Of a stretch of DNA of 31,127 bases, positions 1-7,051 are shown in pieces. Position 1 is the first letter of the stretch. Each line of letters starts with the position of its first letter. A program made the translations under genes and the position numbers. The notes beneath the pieces are model-generated. The model worked only from the letters and a program-made list of their open reading frames with translations. It did no database searches and had not been told where the DNA came from. Source of the DNA: Fibrobacter sp. (GTDB lineage Bacteria > Fibrobacterota > Fibrobacteria > Fibrobacterales > Fibrobacteraceae); contig JAFZOV010000067.1 of NCBI GenBank assembly GCA_017550445.1, positions 1 through 31,127 on the forward strand, read 5' to 3'.

Positions 1-306
1 GAGACGGCCGTCTTCATCTTCGAGCTTTTCGACAAACACTTCGATTTCGGAACCGATTTCGAGGGAGTCCGTGTCCTTGAATTCAGCACGGTCAATGACA
101 CCTTCGGACTTGTAGTTCACGTCGATCAAGACTTCCTGGTCGTTCACCTGGCTAATCTTACCGGTGACGAGCTTGCCCTGTTCGAGGCAATCCATGCCGG
201 CGTAAACGTCAGCGTTAGCCTTACGGAAGTCGGGGCTGCATTCGCCCTGAGCGGCGAGGATTTCAGCGAGATCTTCTGCGGTACCGAATTTGAGATTTTG
301 AGACAT
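1..306 (-). CDS. rpsA: 30S ribosomal protein S1, N-terminal part (3' end outside window)
   Basis: The first 102 codons of ribosomal protein S1, which helps the 30S subunit bind mRNA. The peptide starts MSQNLKFGTAEDLAEIL. At about residues 44-100 it enters a first S1/OB-fold domain, with GKISQVNDQEVLIDVNYKSE, then EGVIDRAEF and IGSEIEVFVEKLEDEDGRL, typical of S1 repeat 1. The gene runs off the left edge of the window, so the remaining S1 repeats cannot be seen. It starts 35 bp downstream of cmk on the same strand, the common cmk-rpsA order in bacteria. No clear Shine-Dalgarno sequence precedes the ATG, which is usual for S1 genes. Identity is confident from the sequence and the cmk neighbour. 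Confidence 0.93.
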   Translation of the reverse strand, partial: MSQNLKFGTAEDLAEILAAQGECSPDFRKANADVYAGMDCLEQGKLVTGKISQVNDQEVLIDVNYKSEGVIDRAEFKDTDSLEIGSEIEVFVEKLEDEDGRL

Positions 307-341
307 ATTGTTTTATTGGGTTGCGGAACAAAAAATTCAGG

Positions 342-1010
342 CTACGCCACTACACCTACGTAGTCGAGAATCTTTTGAACCTGTTGTTGGATTGAGATGT
401 GTGTAGTGTCAATTTCAATAGCGTCATCCGCTTTTTTAAGAGGGGCGTTTGCGCGCGAAGAATCCAGACGGTCGCGTTCGACCAGATTATTGAGGACTTC
501 TTCGAGTGTTACCTTTTCACCCTTTTCAAGGAGTTCCTTGTAGCGGCGTTCGGCGCGGACCTTCACGTCCGTCACCATGAAAAACTTGTACTTCGCATCG
601 GGGAATACGACCGTACCGATATCGCGGCCATCCAGGATGCAGCTCTGCTTCTTGCCGATTTCGCGCTGCTGCTTAGTCATCGCGGCGCGCACCGACGGTA
701 ATGCGCAGTAAATGCTCACGTTGCTCGAAACCTTCATGCCGCGGATTTCGCTTTCGCGGCAGACTCCGTTAATCAGGATGTGATTTTCGGAATCAAACCC
801 GAGCGTGAGGTTCGAAAGAAGTTCGTCCATCGCCGGACCTTCTTCGGCAGCAAGTCCCTTGTCGAGGGCGGCAAGCGTCACGGCGCGGTACATAGCGCCT
901 GTGTCAAGATAGGTAATGCCGAGGGTCTTTGCCACGATCTTTGCGGTGGTACTCTTACCGGTACCCGAACCGCCGTCGAGGGCGATAACGAAATTTTCTG
1001 AATTACTCAT
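342..1010 (-). CDS. cmk: Cytidylate kinase (CMP/dCMP kinase)
   Basis: Phosphorylates CMP and dCMP with ATP in cytoplasmic pyrimidine nucleotide synthesis. At 222 residues it has the usual bacterial length. Visible motifs are the P-loop GGSGTGKST (residues 13-21), the CMP-binding YLDTGAMYRAVT (34-45), the DGRDIGTVVFPDA segment and the C-terminal RRYKEL and ERDRLDSSR motifs of the lid and substrate region. The start ATG at 1010 directly precedes the P-loop strand, as expected. It lies immediately upstream of rpsA on the same strand, with two lipoprotein genes further upstream, and may share their transcript. Nothing unusual is seen. Confidence 0.97.
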   Translation of the reverse strand: MSNSENFVIALDGGSGTGKSTTAKIVAKTLGITYLDTGAMYRAVTLAALDKGLAAEEGPAMDELLSNLTLGFDSENHILINGVCRESEIRGMKVSSNVSIYCALPSVRAAMTKQQREIGKKQSCILDGRDIGTVVFPDAKYKFFMVTDVKVRAERRYKELLEKGEKVTLEEVLNNLVERDRLDSSRANAPLKKADDAIEIDTTHISIQQQVQKILDYVGVVA

Positions 1011-1046
1011 GAGTGGGGCAAAAAATAGAAATTTGGAGCCCCTGCG

Positions 1047-1511
1047 TCAATCATAAAGGTCGTAATAGTAGTAAGTGACGTACCCGTTTCTGTTGTCCCA
1101 GTAGGCCAGGGTCATGCCGTCCTTATAGACGGTCAGCTCGTCTTCGTCCTGTGTGAAATTGAAGTAGCTGCCGTACAGTTCATCGTAACCTTCGGTATAC
1201 GACGATTCCGTGTAGGTGTAGATGTCTCCATCCACTACAAGCTTGGCAAAACCGTCGCTGTCAATCCTAAGGCTCACGGTCATGGAGGGGCTCAGGGCGC
1301 GGATAGGACCGCAATCGAATGCCCCGAAGGCATCGGCGCGGCAGTCCTGCATGTAGTAGTAGTGAAAATGCCTGCTGAAGCGAGCTCCGTCTGCGGCTGG
1401 ATCCGGTCCTAAGCCGCAAGCGTTAATGCTGAATAAAATGGCGAATAATACTGCAAAAAACGACGCTTTGAACAGCGCCGTTTTCGCAAAAGTTTTTGGA
1501 AGAATTTCCAT
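1047..1511 (-). CDS. Small putative lipoprotein, Tyr-rich, unknown function
   Basis: I do not recognise a family. The 154-residue product starts MEILPKTFAKTALFKASFF, followed by a hydrophobic signal segment ending FSINACGLG. This resembles a lipoprotein signal peptide with Cys after Asn-Ala, although the lipobox is imperfect. The mature part is short, acidic and rich in tyrosine (for example HFHYYYMQD and the C-terminal YYYYDLYD). It has alternating hydrophobic segments that suggest a small beta-sheet domain. I chose the ATG at 1511 because it gives a proper signal peptide; the frame stays open upstream to 1637 but would add a basic extension across the preceding gene. It starts 7 bp after the stop of the next lipoprotein gene, so the two are probably co-transcribed. 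Confidence 0.7.
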   Translation of the reverse strand: MEILPKTFAKTALFKASFFAVLFAILFSINACGLGPDPAADGARFSRHFHYYYMQDCRADAFGAFDCGPIRALSPSMTVSLRIDSDGFAKLVVDGDIYTYTESSYTEGYDELYGSYFNFTQDEDELTVYKDGMTLAYWDNRNGYVTYYYYDLYD

Positions 1512-1518
1512 GTTCTCG

Positions 1519-2130
1519 TTACGGATTGTCGTAGTCACCACCGTAGAGAGTTTCTTCGGCTTCCTGGGTGCTTTCGTCTTCGTAAGCTTCCGGAGCCTGC
1601 AAATCGCGGGTGCTACCGTACTTACGCTTTTCTTCATCGGTCAGCTTGTTGGAATAGACGATTTCTTCCTGTTCCTGGTTAGCTTCTTCCTCTTCTTCCT
1701 GAAGAATCTTCTGGCCCTGTTCAATACGGCGCTTCACGCGTTCGTCTTCCATCTGCTTCAGGTTGGTTCCGACCTTGGCCTGTTCTTCGGACATCACGTA
1801 ACGGCTGTTGGCTTCGTCCATGGCTTCCTTGATACCGACCAGGCGGCCGCGACCATCCACTTCAAGTCCGGCCTTGCGGAGTGTGGAAAGCGGCAAACGG
1901 CGGGCTGCAGTCTTATATTCGTCCTTGAATTCGTAACCGTCGGAAGTAGCAATAGCATCGGCTTCGCTAGGTGTTACGTATTCAAGAGCTTCTTGCCAGC
2001 GAGAACCTTGCACGCAGGAGGTGAAACCCACGAGGGCATTATCCAAAGCCTCTGGGTCATCAGATCTAGAACCTGCACAGCCGGTCAGGACCAGCGCAGC
2101 CAAAGAAAAGTAAGCCAAAAATTTTTTCAT
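1519..2130 (-). CDS. Putative lipoprotein with acidic, coiled-coil-like C-terminal half
   Basis: I do not recognise a family. The product has 203 residues. It has a clear lipoprotein signal: MKKFLAYFSLAALVLTGCAG, with lipobox LTGC and lipid-modified Cys at residue 18. Residues about 25-100 form a folded-looking domain, with LVGFTSCVQGSRWQEALEYV resembling proteins that monitor a per-cell quantity, though no function can be assigned. Residues about 110-160 are strongly charged and Glu-rich (MSEEQAKVG onward, then EEEEEANQEQEE), probably helical. The tail is acidic. The start at 2130 is supported by GGAGG about 10 bp upstream; an open frame extends further but lacks this. It heads a minus-strand unit and diverges from the TraB-family gene, with both promoters expected in 2131-2243. 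Confidence 0.75.
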   Translation of the reverse strand: MKKFLAYFSLAALVLTGCAGSRSDDPEALDNALVGFTSCVQGSRWQEALEYVTPSEADAIATSDGYEFKDEYKTAARRLPLSTLRKAGLEVDGRGRLVGIKEAMDEANSRYVMSEEQAKVGTNLKQMEDERVKRRIEQGQKILQEEEEEANQEQEEIVYSNKLTDEEKRKYGSTRDLQAPEAYEDESTQEAEETLYGGDYDNP

Positions 2131-2243
2131 AGGACTAAACCTCCGAAAAATATAATTTCCATATAAATATAAACATTTTTTGATAAAGTTACAGAAAATG
2201 GTTAAAAATATTCCATTTACGCCCCTATTTCTTGCTATCATTT

Positions 2244-3419
2244 ATGCCGATGAACGAAAAATCTGACATTTGCCGTATAAAAAAAGACGATAGAGAATTT
2301 ATTCTAATTGGTACAGCCCATATTTCGCAGGCCTCCAAGGACCTGGTTAGGGCGACGATCGAAGCTGAATCCCCTGATACAGTTTGTGTTGAATTGGACG
2401 AAGGCCGCTTGAATTCCATCAAGGATCCGGACCGCTGGAAAAAGACCGACCTCAAGCAGGTCATTAAGAAAAAACAGTTGGCAACCCTGATTGCAAACCT
2501 GGTTCTTGGGTCTTACCAAAAGCGCATGGGGGCTCAGACGGGTGTCAAGCCGGGTTCTGAACTTAAGGAAGCGGTGGATGTCGCAAACGAAAAGAACGCC
2601 GAATTGGTGCTTGCTGACCGCGACATCAAGATTACCTTGAGACGCACTTGGGCCTGTACCCCGTGGTACCGCAAGCTGAACTTGCTGGGCGGGCTTATCG
2701 CAAGCATATTCGACAAGACCGAAGTCAGCGAAGAAGACTTGGCCAAGATCAAGCAGCAAGATGCCTTGAGTGCCATGATGCAGGAATTCGGAAAGTCTTT
2801 CCCCGAAGTCAAGCAGGTGCTTATCGATGAACGTGACCAGTTCTTGGCTAGCAAGATCAAGAATGCTCCCGGCAAGAAGATTGTGGCTGTTGTCGGTGCT
2901 GGCCACATGAACGGAATCGCAAAGATCATTGAAGAAGACCGGGAACTCCCCAGCGAAGAATCTATCAGCGTCATTCCCAAGAGCTCTGCTGTCTGGAAAA
3001 TTATCGGCTGGGCCATCCCTATTGCAATTATTGCAAGCATTATTGCCATAGGCGTGCATACGGGAGCCGAAAAGGCTGGCGAACTGAGCCTGCAGTGGGC
3101 GATGCTCACCGGTGGCGGAGCCATGCTGGGAACGATTATTGCGGGCGGACATCCGCTTACGATTTTGGTGGCACTTATCGCGGCTCCGTTTACAGGTCTT
3201 ACGCCGTTGATTGGTGTGGGCTTCTTCACGGCGCTTACGCAGGTCTACATGAGGCCTCCGCGGGTGTCTGAAATGGAAACGTTGTCCGATGACGTATGGC
3301 AAGTCAAACGCTGGTGGAAAAACCGCGTGACGCGCGTGATTCTCTGTTTCTTGTGCCCGGGAATCCCCGCCATTATCGGAAAGATTCTCGCCATCTTCAA
3401 GATTTACCAGGCGTTCTAA
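2244..3419 (+). CDS. TraB/PrgY family membrane protein
   Basis: A 391-residue member of the TraB/PrgY (Tiki-like) family, named after enterococcal pheromone-shutdown proteins and thought from the fold to be metalloprotease-like. The N-terminal soluble domain has the two GxxH motifs typical of the family: GTAHIS near residue 23 and GAGHMNGI near residue 227. It also has the conserved acidic segment VCVELDEGRLNSI. The C-terminal third carries several hydrophobic segments (IIGWAIPIAIIASIIAIGV, then a Gly-rich pair around GGHPLTILVALIAAPFTG), so it is membrane anchored. Three in-frame starts are possible (TTG 2232, ATG 2244, ATG 2250), none with a good ribosome site; 2244 is a compromise. It is a lone plus-strand gene, ended by the shared terminator at 3452. 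Its physiological substrate is unknown. Confidence 0.88.
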   Translation: MPMNEKSDICRIKKDDREFILIGTAHISQASKDLVRATIEAESPDTVCVELDEGRLNSIKDPDRWKKTDLKQVIKKKQLATLIANLVLGSYQKRMGAQTGVKPGSELKEAVDVANEKNAELVLADRDIKITLRRTWACTPWYRKLNLLGGLIASIFDKTEVSEEDLAKIKQQDALSAMMQEFGKSFPEVKQVLIDERDQFLASKIKNAPGKKIVAVVGAGHMNGIAKIIEEDRELPSEESISVIPKSSAVWKIIGWAIPIAIIASIIAIGVHTGAEKAGELSLQWAMLTGGGAMLGTIIAGGHPLTILVALIAAPFTGLTPLIGVGFFTALTQVYMRPPRVSEMETLSDDVWQVKRWWKNRVTRVILCFLCPGIPAIIGKILAIFKIYQAF

Positions 3420-3451
3420 AACGGATTTTAAACAAATTAATTATATGCTAA

Positions 3452-3481
3452 AAAGACCTTCGGAGAAATCCGAAGGTCTTT
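3452..3481. terminator. Bidirectional intrinsic terminator between traB-like gene and cysK
   Basis: A perfect 12-bp inverted repeat (3452-3463 and 3470-3481, left arm AAAGACCTTCGG) around a 6-base loop. On the minus strand it is followed by a run of five T, so it is a strong terminator for cysK, which ends at 3512. On the plus strand the T-run is short, but the position 32 bp after the TraB-family stop suggests it serves both convergent genes. Confidence 0.9.
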
Positions 3482-3511
3482 GCTATGATCAATGGAAATT
3501 TGTCTGTCGCC

Positions 3512-4438
3512 TTATTCTGCGAAGAGGGCGGTGGAGAGGTAGCGGTCGCCGGTATCCGGGAGGAGTGCGACAATCGTCTTGCCCTTGTTTTCCGGACGCT
3601 TGGCGAGTTCCTTGGCGGCCCAGAGAGCTGCACCAGAAGAGATACCCACGAGCACGCCTTCCTTCTTGCCGATTTCGCGGCCGGCTTCGAATGCGGCTTC
3701 GTTTTCGACAGCGATGACTTCGTCGTAGACCTTGGTGTTCAAGGTGTCAGGAACAAAGCCTGCGCCAATGCCCTGGATCTTGTGGGCGCCTGCAGTACCC
3801 TTGGAAAGCACCGGAGAAGAGGCGGGTTCGACAGCGACAACCTTCACGTTAGCGTTCTTGCTCTTGAGGTATTCGCCGACACCCGTCACGGTACCACCCG
3901 TGCCAACGCCAGCAACAAAGATGTCCACCTTACCATCGGTGTCTTCCCAGATTTCGGGACCGGTGGTTGCCTTGTGGGCAGCCGGGTTTGCCGGGTTCAC
4001 GAACTGGCCCGGAATAAAGCTGTTCGGAATTTCCTTGGCGAGTTCGTCGGCCTTGGCAATAGCTCCCTTCATGCCCTTGGCACCTTCGGTGAGCACGAGT
4101 TCGGCACCGTAGGCCTTCATCAGCTGGCGGCGTTCCACGCTCATGGTTTCGGGCATCACGATGATGATGCGGTAACCGCGGGCGGCAGCGACAGAAGCAA
4201 GACCGATACCGGTGTTGCCGGAAGTCGGTTCGATAATGACTGCACCCGGCTTCAGCTTGCCGCTCTTTTCGGCGTCGTCAAGCATGGCCTTTGCAATACG
4301 GTCCTTCACGGAGCCGGCGGGGTTGAAGTATTCGAGCTTTGCAAGAATCTTGGCACCGAGGCCTTCTTCAATGTGGGTGAGCTCGAGGAGCGGGGTGTGA
4401 CCGATCAGCTGGTCGGCAGAGGTATAAATTTTAGACAT
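3512..4438 (-). CDS. cysK: Cysteine synthase A (O-acetylserine sulfhydrylase)
   Basis: PLP enzyme that makes cysteine from O-acetylserine and sulfide in the cytoplasm. The 308-residue length and motifs are typical. The Schiff-base lysine is K45 in [10 protein letters not shown], the substrate loop is PTSGNTG (about 71-77), the PLP-phosphate loop is [10 protein letters not shown], and the C-terminal region has [11 protein letters not shown]. The start ATG at 4438 has AAAGGA about 8 bp upstream. The gene stands alone with its own terminator (3452-3481). Its upstream region carries two perfect inverted repeats, suggesting tight regulation. It lies about 4 kb from the sulfur island and would use O-acetylserine from the serine acetyltransferase at 13302. 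A CysM-type enzyme that accepts a carrier thiocarboxylate cannot be excluded, but the motifs look like ordinary CysK. Confidence 0.95.
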   Translation of the reverse strand: MSKIYTSADQLIGHTPLLELTHIEEGLGAKILAKLEYFNPAGSVKDRIAKAMLDDAEKSGKLKPGAVIIEPTSGNTGIGLASVAAARGYRIIIVMPETMSVERRQLMKAYGAELVLTEGAKGMKGAIAKADELAKEIPNSFIPGQFVNPANPAAHKATTGPEIWEDTDGKVDIFVAGVGTGGTVTGVGEYLKSKNANVKVVAVEPASSPVLSKGTAGAHKIQGIGAGFVPDTLNTKVYDEVIAVENEAAFEAGREIGKKEGVLVGISSGAALWAAKELAKRPENKGKTIVALLPDTGDRYLSTALFAE

Positions 4439-4513
4439 GTTTGAAGTCCTTTGTTATTTGTTTTTTTTTTTCAGTTAAAATTTATAAAGCTAACGGCTTT
4501 CTGTTTTTTAATT

Positions 4514-4529
4514 GCTTTGAACTCAAAGC
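4514..4529. promoter_or_regulatory. Inverted repeat upstream of cysK (possible operator)
   Basis: Perfect 7-bp arms GCTTTGA and TCAAAGC separated by 2 bases, lying 76-91 bp upstream of the cysK start. On the minus strand a TATAAAT sequence sits between this repeat and the gene, so the repeat lies at or just upstream of the expected -35 region. It is a candidate regulator site; no regulator is known. Confidence 0.45.
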
Positions 4530-4535
4530 TAGAAT

Positions 4536-4562
4536 ATTTTCCTAGTCTTATGGTAGGAAAAT
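4536..4562. promoter_or_regulatory. Long inverted repeat upstream of cysK (candidate operator)
   Basis: Perfect 9-bp arms ATTTTCCTA and TAGGAAAAT separated by 9 bases, about 100-125 bp upstream of the cysK start codon. It has no T-run on either side, so it is not a terminator. A dimeric regulator site is the simplest reading. Confidence 0.5.
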
Positions 4563-4656
4563 GCTGTTTTGTGGCTTAAATTTGCTTACATTTTTCTTAC
4601 TAATAGATTTAGGCTATAACTAGATATGATAAAAGGGCTATGTCTATAGGGCTATT

Positions 4657-5643
4657 TCAGTCGATTAAATCGTTCTGGAATCGCGACAAATGTTCAAACG
4701 GCAAAATCTGCCGACCACGGAAAAGTCCGCAACCATCGTTAATCAGTTGGTTGTTTATCGCCTTGAACATGTTTACGTCGATTTTGGCAAGTTCGAGCTC
4801 CTGCAATTTCATAAGGCGCTCGTAAGCCTCGTCAAAATAGATGCATTCGCCACTCGGAATTTGATCGTGCTTGGCGCGCCGAGTTTCCTGCGTCTTTTCG
4901 TAGCCAAAGTGGTTCGCTTCGCCGATTTCGGCAAAGTCATCCATGTCCTTGGTTCTGAGTTGCAACTCCGTATAGCAACGCGCCAAGTTGTCGTAAAATG
5001 TTATATGTAACGACTGGTAGCCCGAATTTCTCGGGGTCGCCACCGAATCGTGGTAATACGGCCGAACGGAATCTTCAAGCAAATCGGAATGCCCGCCATC
5101 GTGATGTTTCGAAATCTCCGGAGTGAAGCCGCGCTCCTCAAGGAATTCCGGCACGATGTTGGCGATTTCGTACAGATATTTCCGCTCGACTTCGCTGCGG
5201 TCTTCGCCTTTTTTGATATGACACACCGGCATCGAAATCACGATACGGTAAGCAATCAGGTCGCGAAAATTCAGCACACTTTTCAGTTCCGCTTCAGACG
5301 GGAACTTGCCATTCTGTTGATAATAGTTGCAGATGTATTCAAGGATGTATCCGTTGAATTTTTCTTCGGCGCGAATGAGCGACTTGATGCGGCCCTTGAA
5401 AGTAAACGCCAGAAAAGGATACTCCCTGGTCATGTATTTGTAGAATTCCTTGATCCGCTGCGACTGCGAAGTCAAGAAGTCGTTATGTTCCAACAGTTCG
5501 ATAATCTGCATTAAGAAATTCGAGTGCGCAAGATCGATGCTGTTGCGCGTCACCTTCGCTCCGTTCCTGAGGTCGTTTGAATACTGGTGCAAAATCTTTA
5601 GCACCGTGTTACCAGAAAACAAGTAATCGTTTAGAGAAATCAT
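4657..5643 (-). CDS. RelA/SpoT-domain protein (putative stand-alone alarmone synthetase)
   Basis: A 328-residue protein with a RelA/SpoT nucleotidyltransferase domain at roughly residues 80-250, preceded by an unrecognised N-terminal region and followed by a short helical tail. Visible synthetase features are FKGRIKSLIRAEEK (82-95), FRDLIAYRIVI (126-136), the G-loop-like PRNSGYQSLH (204-213), the TELQLRT strand (225-231) and the following MDDFAEIGEANHFGYE (234-249). No HD hydrolase, TGS or ACT domain is present, so it resembles a small alarmone synthetase rather than full RelA or SpoT. It would make (p)ppGpp or a related pyrophosphorylated nucleotide, but this is inferred. The gene is monocistronic, bounded upstream by the terminator at 5679, and I see no clear terminator after its stop. 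Confidence 0.82.
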   Translation of the reverse strand: MISLNDYLFSGNTVLKILHQYSNDLRNGAKVTRNSIDLAHSNFLMQIIELLEHNDFLTSQSQRIKEFYKYMTREYPFLAFTFKGRIKSLIRAEEKFNGYILEYICNYYQQNGKFPSEAELKSVLNFRDLIAYRIVISMPVCHIKKGEDRSEVERKYLYEIANIVPEFLEERGFTPEISKHHDGGHSDLLEDSVRPYYHDSVATPRNSGYQSLHITFYDNLARCYTELQLRTKDMDDFAEIGEANHFGYEKTQETRRAKHDQIPSGECIYFDEAYERLMKLQELELAKIDVNMFKAINNQLINDGCGLFRGRQILPFEHLSRFQNDLID

Positions 5644-5678
5644 ATTAAAACCTGCGTCCTATAGAATGCAAAAAATAT

Positions 5679-5712
5679 GCCAAAGCACTTTCGCAAGGTG
5701 CTTTGGCTCTTT
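5679..5712. terminator. Intrinsic terminator after the barrel-protein gene
   Basis: Perfect 10-bp stem GCCAAAGCAC / GTGCTTTGGC (5679-5688 and 5698-5707) with a 9-base loop. T-rich runs follow on both strands. On the minus strand it lies 47 bp beyond the stop of the outer-membrane protein gene and just before the start of the RelA/SpoT-domain gene, so it separates the two units. Confidence 0.88.
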
Positions 5713-5753
5713 TTATTACAGATATTGCAGAACTTTACGGATTTTGGATGACG

Positions 5754-6878
5754 TCAGAAACTGAACACCGATTCAAGTCCGAGCTTGAGTCCAGTATCGT
5801 CACCGGCATCATCTCCGACAGGAATATCTACCATCGCAAATCCCGTGACATCAATACCAGCTACCGGCGTAAAGTAGGCACGGACACCGACATCAAATGT
5901 CGAAACGTCATCATTCTTGTCAAGTGTATTCGTGTGGTATTCCAGCGGAACACCCAAGGCGAGTACTTCAAGTACACTCATACTCGGTTCTGCATAGGCA
6001 AAGAAGTACTCCGGGATTTCTTCGCCATGAACGGTCGGTTCATCTTCGTCAAAGTGGGCGTAGAATACGGAACCCTTGACATTCACACCGCCAAAGGCGA
6101 GAGACGGTTCTGCCAAGAAGGCGTGAGTCGGCTTCGGGGAATCTTCACCCAGGTAATCCGCATGCAAACCATAAACGGCATGCAAGCCAACGGCACCAAA
6201 CTTCAGATTCGCATCGAGACCGGTATGCAGCTCGTTATGTTTCGCCTCCTGATAAGACTTGTAATCTATAAACGGGCGCAGTGTGTGTTCGCCAAGGCCT
6301 AGTTCGTAAGCCAAGTGCGCATCGTAGGCAACATTGGAGCAAGATTCTTCTTCCCCTTCGCCCACGCAAATCTGGTAGTCGTTGTCGCCGCGACCGTAGC
6401 CGAGGCCCACAATCAAGCCCTTATAATCGACTTCAACACCGCGAATATCGTGTTCTGCCATGCCGGCTGCATTGTCGGCGGGGTCGTCGTATCCGTAGTA
6501 GTTCAAGAATGCGCCTTCGGAGAAGGTCAAGTCACCGAACTTTACCGCAAACTTTTCGCTAGGAGCGTACTGGATATAAGCTCCATTATAAATGGCCCCC
6601 GGATCCGTGGTTTCGCCGTCAGCCTCAAGGCCTACGTATGCCGACCATTTTTCGTTGAACTTGACATCGACATTCAAGTCGAAGGTTGATGCGTAACTGT
6701 GGCTCTTGATGTCTTCGTTAATGACATCACCTGTATAGGCGTCAAATTCCACTTCGCCAGAGAACTTGACTTCGGGAGCCTTGGCTTCTGCCGGAGTTTC
6801 TTCTGCAAAGACGGGTGCGACAAACATTGAAACGGCGGCGAGGCCGAAAAGTAAATTGGAAGTTAAGCGTTTTTTCAT
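5754..6878 (-). CDS. Putative outer-membrane beta-barrel (porin-like) protein
   Basis: A 374-residue exported protein. It has a classic signal peptide, MKKRLTSNLLFGLAAVSMF then VAPVFA, probably cut after FAEE or just before it. The rest consists of alternating amphipathic strands with many aromatic residues (VEFDAYTG, WSAYVGLEADGE, GAYIQYAPSEKFAVKFGDL) and ends in Phe (ESVFSF), the typical outer-membrane barrel C-terminus. The strand pattern resembles porins or other barrels of 14 or more strands; I cannot name the substrate. The start at 6878 is chosen because it gives the signal peptide and has AGAGAG just upstream; the frame stays open to 6920. The upstream region holds two inverted repeats (6910-6953 and 6965-6988), and the gene ends at the terminator at 5679. 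Confidence 0.78.
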   Translation of the reverse strand: MKKRLTSNLLFGLAAVSMFVAPVFAEETPAEAKAPEVKFSGEVEFDAYTGDVINEDIKSHSYASTFDLNVDVKFNEKWSAYVGLEADGETTDPGAIYNGAYIQYAPSEKFAVKFGDLTFSEGAFLNYYGYDDPADNAAGMAEHDIRGVEVDYKGLIVGLGYGRGDNDYQICVGEGEEESCSNVAYDAHLAYELGLGEHTLRPFIDYKSYQEAKHNELHTGLDANLKFGAVGLHAVYGLHADYLGEDSPKPTHAFLAEPSLAFGGVNVKGSVFYAHFDEDEPTVHGEEIPEYFFAYAEPSMSVLEVLALGVPLEYHTNTLDKNDDVSTFDVGVRAYFTPVAGIDVTGFAMVDIPVGDDAGDDTGLKLGLESVFSF

Positions 6879-6909
6879 TTTTATCTCTCTCGTGACGGAT
6901 GTTATTGTT

Positions 6910-6953
6910 TTTTGTAACACTCCGTCTGAACTTTTACAATTCGTGTTACAAAA
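6910..6953. promoter_or_regulatory. 11-bp perfect inverted repeat upstream of barrel-protein gene
   Basis: Arms TTTTGTAACAC (6910-6920) and GTGTTACAAAA (6943-6953) separated by 22 bases, with an extra TTACAA half-like copy inside. It lies 32-75 bp upstream of the start codon, in the promoter or 5' leader. A regulator site or a leader RNA stem are both possible. Confidence 0.5.
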
Positions 6954-6964
6954 CGGCAGGCATT

Positions 6965-6988
6965 CACCTAATCACATCTGTTTAGGTG
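6965..6988. promoter_or_regulatory. Second inverted repeat upstream of barrel-protein gene
   Basis: Perfect 7-bp arms CACCTAA and TTAGGTG separated by 10 bases, 87-110 bp upstream of the start codon and 63 bp beyond the mnmA stop. No T-run follows on the minus strand, so it is more likely an operator than the mnmA terminator. Confidence 0.4.
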
Positions 6989-7051
6989 CAAAATGCGTGC
7001 CAATTAATCTTCGAATTGTTGTTTTAGCTATAAGAGAGACGGCTATCGCTG

